DNA of 18,099 nt from Rickettsia typhi. Lineage in GTDB: Bacteria > Pseudomonadota > Alphaproteobacteria > Rickettsiales > UBA1997. The position numbers were made by a program, and so were the translations under genes. Every line of letters starts with the position of its first letter. Within the stretch, counting starts at the first letter, position 1. Of the stretch, positions 6,986 to 14,845 are shown piece after piece. Location of the stretch: positions 1-18,099 of the forward strand of contig CAMDOL010000015.1 in NCBI GenBank assembly GCA_945903615.1. The letters are read 5' to 3'. Below the pieces are notes generated by a model. It worked only from the letters and a program-made list of their open reading frames with translations. It had not been told where the DNA came from and made no database searches.

Positions 6986-8416
6986 TTACAATTTATTTTG
7001 ATTAGGGGTGTTTTTCAAAAATCCATCAATCTCAGCTTTGTTAGCCATAAATTTTTTTAATTCTTTACCAGCTAAAGTTAGACCAGAAGTTGATTTGACT
7101 TTAGAAGGATTGACTTGTGAGCCTTTAAAAATAATTTCATAATGTAAGTGTGGGCCAGTTGATCTGCCAGTTGAGCCCACATAAGCAATAATATCACCTT
7201 GTTTTACTTTTGAGCCATTATGCAGTTTTTTAACGAAGCGACTAGCGTGTCCGTATCCAGTGGAATAGTCTGCATTGTGACGAATTTGCACAAAATTTCC
7301 ATAACCACCTTTAATTCCATAATAGGTGATTGTTCCTGAGCCCGCTGCAAAAATTGGCGTGCCTGACTGAGCAGCAAAATCAATGCCTTTATGCATTTTG
7401 GTATAGCCCAAAATTGGATGGTGACGCATTCCAAAACCAGAGGAAACTCTAGCGCCATTAATTGGGGTTCTAAGTAATGATTTTCTAACACTATTACCTT
7501 TGGCATCAAAATATTCATTGCGACCATCAGATTTGTTTAAATACATATCGATAGTTCTTTTTCTCTGCAAATCTAATGAGGCGAACAACACATCGCCATC
7601 TTTAACGCGATTGCCTTTATCATCATAAAAACTCTCAAACAAAATTTCAAAATTATCACCTTCTCTAATATCACGCTGAAAATCAACATCAAAGCTATAA
7701 AGATTGATCATATTAATCATTATATTCGGCGAAATTCCAGCATCAGTTCCATCAACATAAAGACCATTTTTGATTGTAGCGGAATATTTAAGAATGTGCT
7801 TAGTAAGTTTTTTAATGGTTTGTTTAGCTTGATATGAGTAAGCTCCGTCCGTGCCTTTGACTCCTATAACATCAACCTCTTTTTCCGCTGATGGATTAAA
7901 ATTTATATTAGTGACAAAAACTTTACGACGCGGCTGCTCTTTAACTGCGGGCTTTTCTTCTTGATCTAAATCATCTTTCTTTTCTGGATAAGAAAGCTCA
8001 ACTTGATATTTAATATTAACCTTGTCTCCAGAATTAATTAGCTTTGGGTCATAGACTTTTTCCATTTCGCTTAGAATAGAAAAAACATCCTTCTCATCAG
8101 CGCCAAGATCAAGCAAAATTTTAAGCAAGGTATCACCAACCTTGATTTGATGCTGCACCGATTGACTTTGGTTTAAGTTAAAACCATAGTAACTATCAGG
8201 AATATTAATTTTGATTTGATGTGAGTCAGCCAATCTCTCAGCGGCAATTCGGCGATCTTGTAAGTAATTTTTTAAGTAAGAAAATCCACTAAATAATATA
8301 AATGAGGTAACAATTGAGACCGCAATGGGCTTAAAAAGCTTGTGTTCAATAACTTCTTCAGCCAGATAAGCTATTTTAGTGACAATATTTTGTTGTTCTA
8401 ACTTCTGCTTTTTCAA
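6986..8416 (-). CDS. periplasmic M23-family (LytM/MepM-like) peptidoglycan endopeptidase
   Basis: Predicted to cut peptide cross-links of peptidoglycan during growth or division. The 476-residue protein has a cytoplasmic N-terminus, one TM anchor (about 28-48) and a LysM/OapA-like domain (HQIKVGDTLLKILLDLG, about 89-137). A charged linker and a middle domain follow, and then a C-terminal M23 domain (about 318-440). The zinc ligands and catalytic residues are all present: HKGID (His342, Asp346), GYGH (His390) and HLHYE (His423, His425), so it should be active, unlike EnvC/NlpD-type degenerate members. The start codon is TTG, chosen because AAGGAG (8425-8430) lies 8 bases upstream on the minus strand and the M-K-K lead is typical. 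Its presence implies that the organism makes peptidoglycan. It is divergent from carD across 158 bp and upstream of purL. Confidence 0.92.
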   Translation of the reverse strand: MKKQKLEQQNIVTKIAYLAEEVIEHKLFKPIAVSIVTSFILFSGFSYLKNYLQDRRIAAERLADSHQIKINIPDSYYGFNLNQSQSVQHQIKVGDTLLKILLDLGADEKDVFSILSEMEKVYDPKLINSGDKVNIKYQVELSYPEKKDDLDQEEKPAVKEQPRRKVFVTNINFNPSAEKEVDVIGVKGTDGAYSYQAKQTIKKLTKHILKYSATIKNGLYVDGTDAGISPNIMINMINLYSFDVDFQRDIREGDNFEILFESFYDDKGNRVKDGDVLFASLDLQRKRTIDMYLNKSDGRNEYFDAKGNSVRKSLLRTPINGARVSSGFGMRHHPILGYTKMHKGIDFAAQSGTPIFAAGSGTITYYGIKGGYGNFVQIRHNADYSTGYGHASRFVKKLHNGSKVKQGDIIAYVGSTGRSTGPHLHYEIIFKGSQVNPSKVKSTSGLTLAGKELKKFMANKAEIDGFLKNTPNQNKL

Positions 8417-8484
8417 GGTAATAACTCCTTTTTTGGCTTTTTGCCTTTTGTAAAAAATGAAAGCGGGGAGCTTAGCAATTTAAA

Positions 8485-8499
8485 TTCTAAATTAGAATA
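8485..8499. promoter_or_regulatory. palindrome in the divergent M23/carD promoter region
   Basis: ATTCTAA (8485-8491) and TTAGAAT (8493-8499) form a 7-bp dyad around one base. It lies between the divergent starts, just upstream of the proposed carD -35 box. It could be an operator or part of the M23 promoter; AT-richness makes a chance match possible. Confidence 0.3.
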
Positions 8500-8509
8500 T
8501 TTTTTTTCT

Positions 8510-8538
8510 TGCAACCGAGCGATTTATTAGGTATGTTG
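8510..8538 (+). promoter_or_regulatory. sigma70-type promoter of the carD operon
   Basis: TTGCAA (8510-8515), a 17-base spacer and TATGTT (8533-8538) fit a housekeeping promoter. Transcription would start near 8545, about 30 bases before the carD ATG. No other good pair was seen in this gap. Confidence 0.5.
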
Positions 8539-8574
8539 TGCGACCTTACCAAAACCAACTAATCATTTTAAGTT

Positions 8575-9480
8575 ATGACTAAAAAAATATCTAAACCAGA
8601 TAAAGCTAACAAAGCTAGCGCCAGATCAACTAAAAATACCCAAACTGTAAAAAAAGAAGTTGCCAAGAAAAAAGTTGTAGTAAAAAAAACATTACCACAA
8701 CAAAAAGCTGTAAATAAAATTGCTCAAAAAGAAGTTGAAAAAGAAGAGGTCATAAAAAAAGCTGCACACAAAGAAATTGCAAAAAAAGATGTAGTTAAAA
8801 AAGAAGCTCCCAAAAAAGAGCGTGAATCAAAAAATGGCAGCTTTAAAGCTGGAGATCACGCCTTTTATCCATCTCACGGTGTGGGAAAAATATTACAAAT
8901 TGATACTATTGAAGTTGATACTCAAAAGTTAAGTATCTTGATTATGTACTTTGAAAGAGAACGCCTTACCATCAAAATTCCTGCCAATCAAATCATCAAA
9001 ACTGGTCTTCGACCTTTAATTTCAAAAACAGAAATGGAAGGAGTTTTTGATATTCTAAGAAGTGGCGTAAAAAAATTAAAAGGAATGTGGAGCCGAAGAG
9101 CACAAGAATATGAAGCAAAAATTAACTCAGGAAATATTATTTTATTAGCTGAAGTTTTGCGTGATTTAACCAGAGATATTGAAGATGGCGATCGCTCTTA
9201 CAGTGAAAGAATTATTTATGAAACTGCGATTAATCGTTTAGCTTTAGAATATTCAGTTATTGATGGAATTCCTTTTGAAGAAGCGAAAGAAAAAATTATT
9301 TCTACTGCCAAACATAAATTGGGTCATACCGAAGAAGCCAAACCAGTCAAGGACTCATTTGATGATGATTTTGATGCTGAAGAAGAGTCTGAAGACGAAG
9401 ATGAAGACGAAGATGAGGACGAAGATGATGATGACGATGATGAAAAACCCAAAAAAAGAGGACGCAAGAAAAAAAAATAA
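8575..9480 (+). CDS. carD: CarD-family RNA polymerase-binding regulator with charged tails
   Basis: CarD/CdnL proteins bind the RNA polymerase beta subunit and stabilise open promoter complexes. The core lies at about residues 88-250. FKAGDHAFYPSHGVGKI is the Tudor-like RNAP-interaction start, and MYFERERLTIKIP follows. The helical DNA-binding part contains MWSRRAQEYEAKINSGN with the conserved Trp172, then LAEVLRDLTR, SYSERIIYETAINRLALE and FEEA. The core is the full usual size. Two extensions are unusual: residues 1-87 are a Lys-rich, repetitive AKKEVVKK-like tail, and residues 262-290 are nearly all Asp/Glu, ending in KPKKRGRKKKK (291-301), whose RGR is AT-hook-like. The low-complexity tails make the gene 301 residues, against about 160-180 for simple CarD. 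It is first in an operon with lolD (15 bp on) and ispH. Confidence 0.93.
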   Translation: MTKKISKPDKANKASARSTKNTQTVKKEVAKKKVVVKKTLPQQKAVNKIAQKEVEKEEVIKKAAHKEIAKKDVVKKEAPKKERESKNGSFKAGDHAFYPSHGVGKILQIDTIEVDTQKLSILIMYFERERLTIKIPANQIIKTGLRPLISKTEMEGVFDILRSGVKKLKGMWSRRAQEYEAKINSGNIILLAEVLRDLTRDIEDGDRSYSERIIYETAINRLALEYSVIDGIPFEEAKEKIISTAKHKLGHTEEAKPVKDSFDDDFDAEEESEDEDEDEDEDEDDDDDDEKPKKRGRKKKK

Positions 9481-9495
9481 TTTGAGGAAAAATAG

Positions 9496-10164
9496 ATGAG
9501 CAATTTGGTTTTAAAAAATATCAACAAATCTTTTTCTCAAGGTAAGCAAGAAATTGCCGTCATCAAAAATGCTAATTTAACTATTGCTAAAGGCGAATCA
9601 GTAGCTTTGGTTGGCCCATCCGGCGCTGGCAAAACCACTTTTTTACAAATTGCTGGGCTTCTAGAAAATCCTGACTCTGGGCAAATTTTTATTGGCAATG
9701 TTGATGCCGCAAAAGCTATTGATCAAATCAGAACTGATCTTAGAAAAAATCATATTGGTTTTATCTATCAATCTCACCACCTATTGCCAGAATTTTCTGC
9801 TCTTGAAAATGTTGCAATGCCCTTGCTAATTAAAAACATTAAAAAAAAACAAGCCTTTTCACAGGCTGAAGAAATTTTGGTTGAAATTGGCTTAGAAGAT
9901 CGCCTCACTCATTTGCCATCACAACTTTCCGGCGGTCAACAACAAAGAGTTGCGGTGGCTCGAGCAATCGTAGGCAAACCTTCGGTTTTGTTAGCTGACG
10001 AACCAACTGGAAATCTTGATTCTGAGAATGCTGATAATGTTTTCCAGTTAATTCTTAAACTTTCAAGACAACATCAAATTTCTAGTTTAATTGTCACTCA
10101 CAATTTAGAATTGGCAAAAAAAATGGATCGCATTGTTTCAATTAAAGACGGAGTTTTGCAATGA
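9496..10164 (+). CDS. lolD: lipoprotein-releasing system ATP-binding protein LolD
   Basis: This is the ATPase of the LolCDE complex, which extracts mature lipoproteins from the inner membrane for transfer to the outer membrane. The 222-residue protein is the family's normal size. Walker A GPSGAGKT is at 40-47, the Q-loop YQSHHLLPEFSALENV is near 91-106 (LolD-like), the signature LSGGQ is at 144-148, Walker B VLLADEP is at 164-170, and the H-loop His202 is in THNLEL. GAGG (GAGGAAAAATAG before the ATG) is a good ribosome site. The stop overlaps the ispH start by 4 bases (ATGA). The LolC/LolE permease is not in this window and must be elsewhere. The related MacB/FtsE ATPases are less likely given the Q-loop region. 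Confidence 0.9.
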   Translation: MSNLVLKNINKSFSQGKQEIAVIKNANLTIAKGESVALVGPSGAGKTTFLQIAGLLENPDSGQIFIGNVDAAKAIDQIRTDLRKNHIGFIYQSHHLLPEFSALENVAMPLLIKNIKKKQAFSQAEEILVEIGLEDRLTHLPSQLSGGQQQRVAVARAIVGKPSVLLADEPTGNLDSENADNVFQLILKLSRQHQISSLIVTHNLELAKKMDRIVSIKDGVLQ

Positions 10165-11087
10165 ACATAATTTTAGCTGAGCCACGCGGATTCTGTGCTG
10201 GCGTTACCAGAGCAATTGAAATTGTTGAGCGTGCTTTACAAAAATTTGGTGCACCAATTTATGTGCGTCATGAAATCGTACATAATAAATTTGTTGTCGA
10301 AGATCTACGCAAAAAAGGTGCAATTTTTGTTGAAGATATTGCTGACATTCCCGCTGATTCTCTAGTAATTTTCTCTGCTCATGGCGTTTCTGATCAAGTC
10401 GAAAATGCTGCAAAAAATAAAGGTCTGAAAATTATTGATGCCACCTGCCCTTTAGTGAGTAAGGTTCATAGAAAAGCAAAAAAATATGAAGAGCAAGATT
10501 ATGAAATTATTTTAATTGGTCACAAAGGTCACCCTGAAGTTGAAGGAACTAGTGGCAGAGTGCAAAAACCAGTGCTTTTAGTTTCTGATGAAGTTGAAGC
10601 AAGAGAAGTTCAAATTAATAATCCAAACAAAATTGCTTATGTGACTCAAACAACTCTCAGTATTGATGACACTAAAAAAATTGTTGATGTTTTAGAAAGA
10701 CGCTTCCCCCAAATGCAACGCGGACTTGCAACCAAAGATATTTGCTACGCAACTCAAAACCGCCAAGATGCAGTTAAACAATTAGCAAAACAAGTTGATT
10801 TACTTTTAGTTTTGGGTTCACAAAATAGTTCAAACTCAAATCGCCTGCGAGATTTAGGCGCTGAATCAATCCCATCTTATTTGATCAACGGCGCAGCCGA
10901 CATTGATGCTAATTGGATAAGTGGCGTGAGCAATATTGGCATTACCGCCGGAGCTTCAGCACCAGAAATTTTGGTGGAAGAGGTGATTGCCAAGATCAAA
11001 GAATTAGTTGGTGAATATGTCGAAGTGAAAGGAATGAATGGGATTAAAGAACATATTGAATTTGCCCTGCCAAGAGAATTTAGATAA
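10161..11087 (+). CDS. ispH: 4-hydroxy-3-methylbut-2-enyl diphosphate reductase IspH
   Basis: This is the last enzyme of the MEP isoprenoid pathway. It reduces HMBPP to IPP and DMAPP with a [4Fe-4S] cluster. The 308-residue protein has all three cluster Cys: Cys12 in AEPRGFCAGV, Cys96 in DATCPLV and Cys195 in DICYATQNRQ. Substrate-binding residues are also present: HEIVHNKFVV (His41), SAHGV (His74), GHPEVEG (His124, Glu126), QTTLS and SSNSNRL. The ATG lies within the end of lolD (ATGA overlap), so translation is coupled. Its presence means this organism uses the MEP route, which some reduced Rickettsiales genomes have lost. The gene is full-length and looks functional. Confidence 0.95.
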   Translation: MNIILAEPRGFCAGVTRAIEIVERALQKFGAPIYVRHEIVHNKFVVEDLRKKGAIFVEDIADIPADSLVIFSAHGVSDQVENAAKNKGLKIIDATCPLVSKVHRKAKKYEEQDYEIILIGHKGHPEVEGTSGRVQKPVLLVSDEVEAREVQINNPNKIAYVTQTTLSIDDTKKIVDVLERRFPQMQRGLATKDICYATQNRQDAVKQLAKQVDLLLVLGSQNSSNSNRLRDLGAESIPSYLINGAADIDANWISGVSNIGITAGASAPEILVEEVIAKIKELVGEYVEVKGMNGIKEHIEFALPREFR

Positions 11088-11104
11088 ATAGACACTGGAT
11101 CCAC

Positions 11105-11125
11105 GCACCAGCCTTAGGTGGGTGC
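11105..11125. terminator. weak hairpin after ispH
   Basis: GCACCAGCC (11105-11113) can pair with GGTGGGTGC (11117-11125) around TTA, with one mismatch and one G-T pair. It is followed only by CTTTGGG, so the T tract is poor. It could end the carD-lolD-ispH transcript and lies between convergent genes. The bases before it (CACTGGATCC) also resemble dispersed repeats of other genomes. Confidence 0.35.
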
Positions 11126-11152
11126 TTTGGGAGGCATAGAATAATTGCGTAA

Positions 11153-11764
11153 TCAGGCTTTTATAACTATCGTTTTACAAATCAAATCTGCAGCGGTGGT
11201 TTTTTTCTTGGTAACCATATGAATTTGCAGCCATGCCAGTGTTATTAAACCAAAAATTAAATTAAATGTATTTTCAGTTATAGCATTATAAAGATTGATT
11301 CCTCGCATCATATGATAGGTAAAAATATAAAAGATAAAAAACCATGGAACGATGGATAAAAAATAATGGGAAGCGCTTTCTAGAAGGGTTAATTTTGTTC
11401 CATCATTTTTAACGATAGCGATTTTCATTAATTTTTTTCCAACTCCCCCACGCCATTTTGAGCAACCCATTAAAATATAATAAAGAGCACCTGACATAAA
11501 AACGACAAAACAAAATAGTAAAGCTGATTTAAAAACTGAGTGCTGCATCAAAAATTGAATTTTGTCGGGATCTTTTCCAATTATTTGGCTATCAAATTTG
11601 GCTTTAAAGTCATTCTGAAAATTACTTACTTGTTGACTCATCCATAAGGCAGATAAAAACATCACAACCACCATTCTGATTAAATTAGCAATTAAAGTAT
11701 CCATAGCCGCAGCAAAGCTTCTTTTGAAACTACCAACATATTTGAATTCTTGATTTGATTGCAT
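11153..11764 (-). CDS. RDD-family membrane protein
   Basis: A 203-residue integral membrane protein with RDD-domain features. FKRSFAAAMDTLIANL (about 13-28) carries the N-terminal Arg and Asp of TM1. Further membrane segments are near 78-98, about 128-148 and about 165-182. GGVGKKLMKIAIVKNDG follows the second TM and matches the usual 'G.GK...I.V' motif. The C-terminus (TTAADLICKTIVIKA) has the family's typical Asp. RDD proteins have no single known role; some take part in ion transport or stress. It follows the GNAT gene by 9 bp on the same strand, so they form an operon. Confidence 0.8.
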   Translation of the reverse strand: MQSNQEFKYVGSFKRSFAAAMDTLIANLIRMVVVMFLSALWMSQQVSNFQNDFKAKFDSQIIGKDPDKIQFLMQHSVFKSALLFCFVVFMSGALYYILMGCSKWRGGVGKKLMKIAIVKNDGTKLTLLESASHYFLSIVPWFFIFYIFTYHMMRGINLYNAITENTFNLIFGLITLAWLQIHMVTKKKTTAADLICKTIVIKA

Positions 11765-11773
11765 AAATTATTT

Positions 11774-12208
11774 TTATAATTCTTTATAAAAGTAAAAACC
11801 TTTAATGACATAACCTTCACGAAAATAGAAGCGATGAGACTTGTTGTTGTTAGTATAGGCATCTAAAACCGATACTTTGCAATGCAACTTTTTTCCCTCT
11901 ACCGCTATCCAATCCATGAGCATCTTTCCAATTCCAAATGAGCGATAATTTTTATCAATTACCACATTATCTGGTTCAATATATTTTCCACACCAGATTT
12001 TAATTCCAATCCAAAATCCGCTAATGCCGACACAATTTTTATCATCAAATGCACCAATCATTCTGTAGCCAGATTTAATCATTTTTGGAAACATTTTTTT
12101 ACAATCATCTTTTTGTAATTGTGGATTTAGTTGTTTTAACAATGGAAATTGTTGCAACATCTCAGCAAGAGATTTAATTTCTCTAATTTCAATTCGATCT
12201 TTGCCCAT
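11774..12208 (-). CDS. GNAT-family N-acetyltransferase
   Basis: A 144-residue single-domain acetyltransferase that would transfer acetyl from acetyl-CoA to an amine of unknown identity. The fold is visible: a beta-strand pair with GISGFWIG (61-68), then EPDNVVIDKNYRSFGIGKMLMDW (78-100), where RSFGIG (89-94) is the R/Q-x-x-G-x-G acetyl-CoA loop. The C-terminal SVLDAYTNNNKSHRFYFREGYVIKGFYFYK (113-142) is the typical last helix-strand ending. It is the first gene of a pair with the RDD protein. Its start is 37 bp from the divergent cysQ start. No substrate can be named. Confidence 0.85.
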   Translation of the reverse strand: MGKDRIEIREIKSLAEMLQQFPLLKQLNPQLQKDDCKKMFPKMIKSGYRMIGAFDDKNCVGISGFWIGIKIWCGKYIEPDNVVIDKNYRSFGIGKMLMDWIAVEGKKLHCKVSVLDAYTNNNKSHRFYFREGYVIKGFYFYKEL

Positions 12209-12245
12209 AAAATAAAGTTTAAAATAAAATTTAACACAATTTATA

Positions 12246-13028
12246 ATGAATATTCTTAATCAATCCCAAATTAAATCAATAGTAAAAATCGCTCTACAAG
12301 CTGGTGAAATCGCTATGTCTTATTTTGGTGGTAATGATTTAAATATTCGTAAAAAATTTGATGATTCACCTTTAACCATAGCCGATTCATTGATTAGTGA
12401 ATTAATTTATCGCAAGCTAAAAGATATTGCACCAAGGATTCCGGTTATTTGCGAAGAAGGAGAAAATCGTAATTTTGGTGATGGAACTTTTTGGTTAATC
12501 GATCCAATTGATGGAACAATTAGCTTCGCTAACAATGATCCGCAGTTCACCATCAATATTGGCTTGATTCACAATAAAAAACCAGTTTTTGGATTAATTT
12601 TTGTACCAGCGATTGATGGTTTACCATTTTATTATACTGATGAGAATCAGCGTTTGGTAAAATATTCTGTTCATAAAAAAAGGGCAGAAATTTTTGTTGC
12701 CAAAAAAAGATTTGAAAAAGATTTTTTGATAATTGCCAGCAAGAGAAGTTCTGATGAAGATATTTTGGATTATTTTAATTCTACTGAACTAACAAAGCCA
12801 ACAATGCAAAAAAATATTCTCAAAGTCTCTTCTTCACTAAAATTTTTGTATCTTCTTGAAGGAAAAGCCGATCTGTATTTGCATCTAAGAAGATCAATGG
12901 AGTGGGACATAGCCGCTGGTCAAGCTTTGTTGGAAGCAGCGGGAGGGAAAATCACAAACTTAGATGGAAGTGAGCTTAAATATGAAAAGGATGGTTTGGT
13001 GAACCAACCTTTTCTAGCTATTTTGTAA
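12246..13028 (+). CDS. cysQ: 3'(2'),5'-bisphosphate nucleotidase CysQ
   Basis: A metal-dependent phosphatase of the inositol-monophosphatase superfamily that removes the 3'-phosphate of PAP/PAPS and so relieves PAP build-up. The 260-residue protein has the metal-binding CEEGEN (Glu70/Glu71) and FWLIDPIDGTISF (82-94; Asp86, Asp89). QFTINIGLI follows, as CysQ has EFTVNIALI. The C-terminus has KVSSSLKFLYLLEGKADLYLHL and MEWDIAAGQALLEAAGG (from 218, third metal Asp221). These C-terminal motifs favour CysQ over SuhB. The ATG follows TTATA closely, so the leader is very short. The 3' end overlaps the convergent APC permease gene by 15 bp (13014-13028). Confidence 0.88.
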   Translation: MNILNQSQIKSIVKIALQAGEIAMSYFGGNDLNIRKKFDDSPLTIADSLISELIYRKLKDIAPRIPVICEEGENRNFGDGTFWLIDPIDGTISFANNDPQFTINIGLIHNKKPVFGLIFVPAIDGLPFYYTDENQRLVKYSVHKKRAEIFVAKKRFEKDFLIIASKRSSDEDILDYFNSTELTKPTMQKNILKVSSSLKFLYLLEGKADLYLHLRRSMEWDIAAGQALLEAAGGKITNLDGSELKYEKDGLVNQPFLAIL

Positions 13029-14417
13029 AAACTTTCTTTTCTTGTTAAGCGGGCTATTTTTATAGCTATATCCAAAATAAACCACCAAACCAATTATAGT
13101 CCAAATCAAAAATGGTTTGCCTGTTGTTAAAAGCAGATTATAAATCAAATATCCACAAGTTAAAATTGCCATTGGCGCAACAATATAAACAGCTGGGCAA
13201 TGGAATGGTCTTTGTAAATCTGGCTTGGTTTTTCTAAGTACCATCACGCCAATCGCCACTACCACAAAAGCAAACAGGGTTCCAAGCGAAGTCATATGAC
13301 CTAAAGTATGGATTGGGGTTAATCCAGAAGTTAAAGCAACAGCAAGAGCAACCACAATAGCACTGACATATGGAGTGTTAAATCGTGGGTGAATTTTTCC
13401 GAAGAAAGCTGGAATCAATTTATCTCTCGACATAACATAGAAAATTCTTGATTGACCATACATCAACACTAAAAGAACTGTAGTCATACCAGTGATCGCA
13501 CCAATCGCAACTAAGGCAGATCCAATATTGCTTCCATTCAATCTTAATGCGAAAGCTAAAGGTTCGGCATTATCAAGTAATTTGTAATCAGCAATACCTG
13601 TTAAAACTAGAGCAACTGCAATATAAAGAATTGCACTAATTGCTAGTGAGCCAATAATACCAATTGGCAAATCGCGTTTAGGGTTTTTACATTCTTCAGC
13701 CGCAGTAGCAACTGCATCAAAACCAATATAAGCAAAGAAGATTGTCGCTGCACCCATAAAAATACCATGAACACCAAAAGGCATAAAATCAACCCAGTTT
13801 TCAGTTTTAACCATTGGAGTTGCAACTAACAAGAAAATAAAAATTGCCGTTAATTTTACGCCAACCAAAATGCGGTTGAAGATTACACTTTCTTTAGTAC
13901 CTCTAATCAAAAGAAAACCGATAAACAAGGCAATAAAAACCGCTGGCAAATTTATTATACCACCATCGGCTGGAGTTTTGGATAGGTAATCTGGCAAATG
14001 CACACCGCCAGCATTTAGAATTCCAAGCATATATCCCGACCAACCAGAGGCAACAGTTGCGGCACCAACTCCATATTCCAGAATTAAACCCCACCCAACT
14101 AACCACGCGATGAACTCACCAATTACAACATAGGTGTAAGTGTATGCACTTCCAGAAACTGGAACCATTGAAGCCAATTCTGCATAAGCAAGTGCCGCAA
14201 AAGCACAGGCGAAAGCTGAAAATAAATAAGATAGTGCAATGGCAGGACCAGCATATTTAGCGGCTCCAATTCCAGTTAAAACAAAAATACCAGTTCCAAT
14301 AGTACAGCCAATACCAAGCAAGACTAGATCTATCGCTCCCAAACTTTTTTTAAGCGAGGAATGTTTGGCGTTATCAATTGTTTCAGCAAAATTTTTGGTA
14401 CGAAAAAGATCTAACAT
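13014..14417 (-). CDS. APC-superfamily amino-acid permease (cationic amino acid transporter-like)
   Basis: A polytopic inner-membrane amino-acid transporter of 467 residues with about 12 membrane segments. LGAIDLVLLGIGCTIGTGIFVLTG (about 26-49) carries the unwound TM1 substrate motif G-x-G-T-G-I-F. SMVPVSGSAYTYTYVVIGEFIAWLVGWGLILEY is typical of the YhdG/CAT (SLC7A1-like) subgroup. Then come FFAYIGFDAVATAAEECKNPKRDLPIGI and GQSRIFYVMSRDKLIPAFFGKIHPRFNTP. This suggests uptake of amino acids, possibly basic ones, from a rich or host environment. Start choice: an in-frame ATG at 14471 gives 18 more residues that do not fit the family and would lie between the proposed -35 and -10 boxes, so 14417 (MLDLFRTK) is preferred. 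The gene overlaps cysQ tail to tail by 15 bp. Confidence 0.9.
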   Translation of the reverse strand: MLDLFRTKNFAETIDNAKHSSLKKSLGAIDLVLLGIGCTIGTGIFVLTGIGAAKYAGPAIALSYLFSAFACAFAALAYAELASMVPVSGSAYTYTYVVIGEFIAWLVGWGLILEYGVGAATVASGWSGYMLGILNAGGVHLPDYLSKTPADGGIINLPAVFIALFIGFLLIRGTKESVIFNRILVGVKLTAIFIFLLVATPMVKTENWVDFMPFGVHGIFMGAATIFFAYIGFDAVATAAEECKNPKRDLPIGIIGSLAISAILYIAVALVLTGIADYKLLDNAEPLAFALRLNGSNIGSALVAIGAITGMTTVLLVLMYGQSRIFYVMSRDKLIPAFFGKIHPRFNTPYVSAIVVALAVALTSGLTPIHTLGHMTSLGTLFAFVVVAIGVMVLRKTKPDLQRPFHCPAVYIVAPMAILTCGYLIYNLLLTTGKPFLIWTIIGLVVYFGYSYKNSPLNKKRKFLQNS

Positions 14418-14460
14418 AGATATGTTTTTTATTGTTAATAAATTTTGAATGAATTCTACA

Positions 14461-14489
14461 TTTAAAATCATTAAGATTTATATTGTCAA
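14461..14489 (-). promoter_or_regulatory. promoter of the APC permease gene
   Basis: On the minus strand a perfect -35 TTGACA (14489-14484) is followed 17 bases later by TTTAAA (14466-14461). Transcription would start near 14454, leaving a leader of about 37 bases before the ATG at 14417. The -10 box is imperfect. Confidence 0.45.
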
Positions 14490-14733
14490 GTTTTTTATCC
14501 CTATGATGGTCATTTTGAAACACCTTGATACCAAATTCTATCTTTAATTAAAAGATCTGTTGTAGAATAGCTCCACCAAAAAATCTACAACTCAGAATTC
14601 TCCCAATCTCGCTTTTCTCAACCTTCCATCTCCAGTAATAGTTCCAAAGTTCACTGGTCTAATTTTTGTAAAAGCAAAGATAAAACCAGCGAAATCCTAG
14701 GATGAATTTTTTATTTTACTAATGTGGTTTTGG

Positions 14734-14763
14734 TTGATTTTGATGCTAGTTTGGTTTTATAGT
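14734..14763 (+). promoter_or_regulatory. candidate promoter for cstA-ybdD
   Basis: TTGATT (14734-14739) and TATAGT (14758-14763) with an 18-base spacer. The leader would be about 75 bases and would carry the repeat core at 14782. Low certainty in such AT-rich DNA. Confidence 0.3.
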
Positions 14764-14781
14764 CAGATTTTGTCTAATTCA

Positions 14782-14803
14782 ATGGCACCTCTAAAATTTG
14801 AAG
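14782..14803. repeat. GGCACCTCTAAAA repeat, copy 3 (solo)
   Basis: TGGCACCTCTAAAATTTG near 14782 shares the core with the hairpin at 5445 and the copy at 5813. It is a single arm with no partner nearby, in the leader region of cstA. Confidence 0.5.
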
Positions 14804-14845
14804 CCAAAAATAGATTTTGCAACAGTCTCATAAAGAACTAATAAA

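Larger units (their letters stand above)
14472..14845. other. intergenic region between permease and cstA; possible gene remnant
   Basis: No intact gene was seen. On the minus strand, 14592-14696 stays open for 34 residues (including KIRPVNFGTITGDGR) and ends at TGA, but has no start and may be decayed coding sequence or chance. The right third holds the cstA promoter candidate and a shortened copy of the GGGCACCTCTAAAA repeat. Confidence 0.4.

Noticed and set aside
9324..9527. Minus-strand poly-Ser protein
   Set aside because: It is the reverse reading of the Asp/Glu codons in the CarD acidic tail.
14418..14471. Upstream ATG extension of the APC permease
   Set aside because: The 18 extra residues lack family likeness and would place the start between the -35 and -10 boxes.
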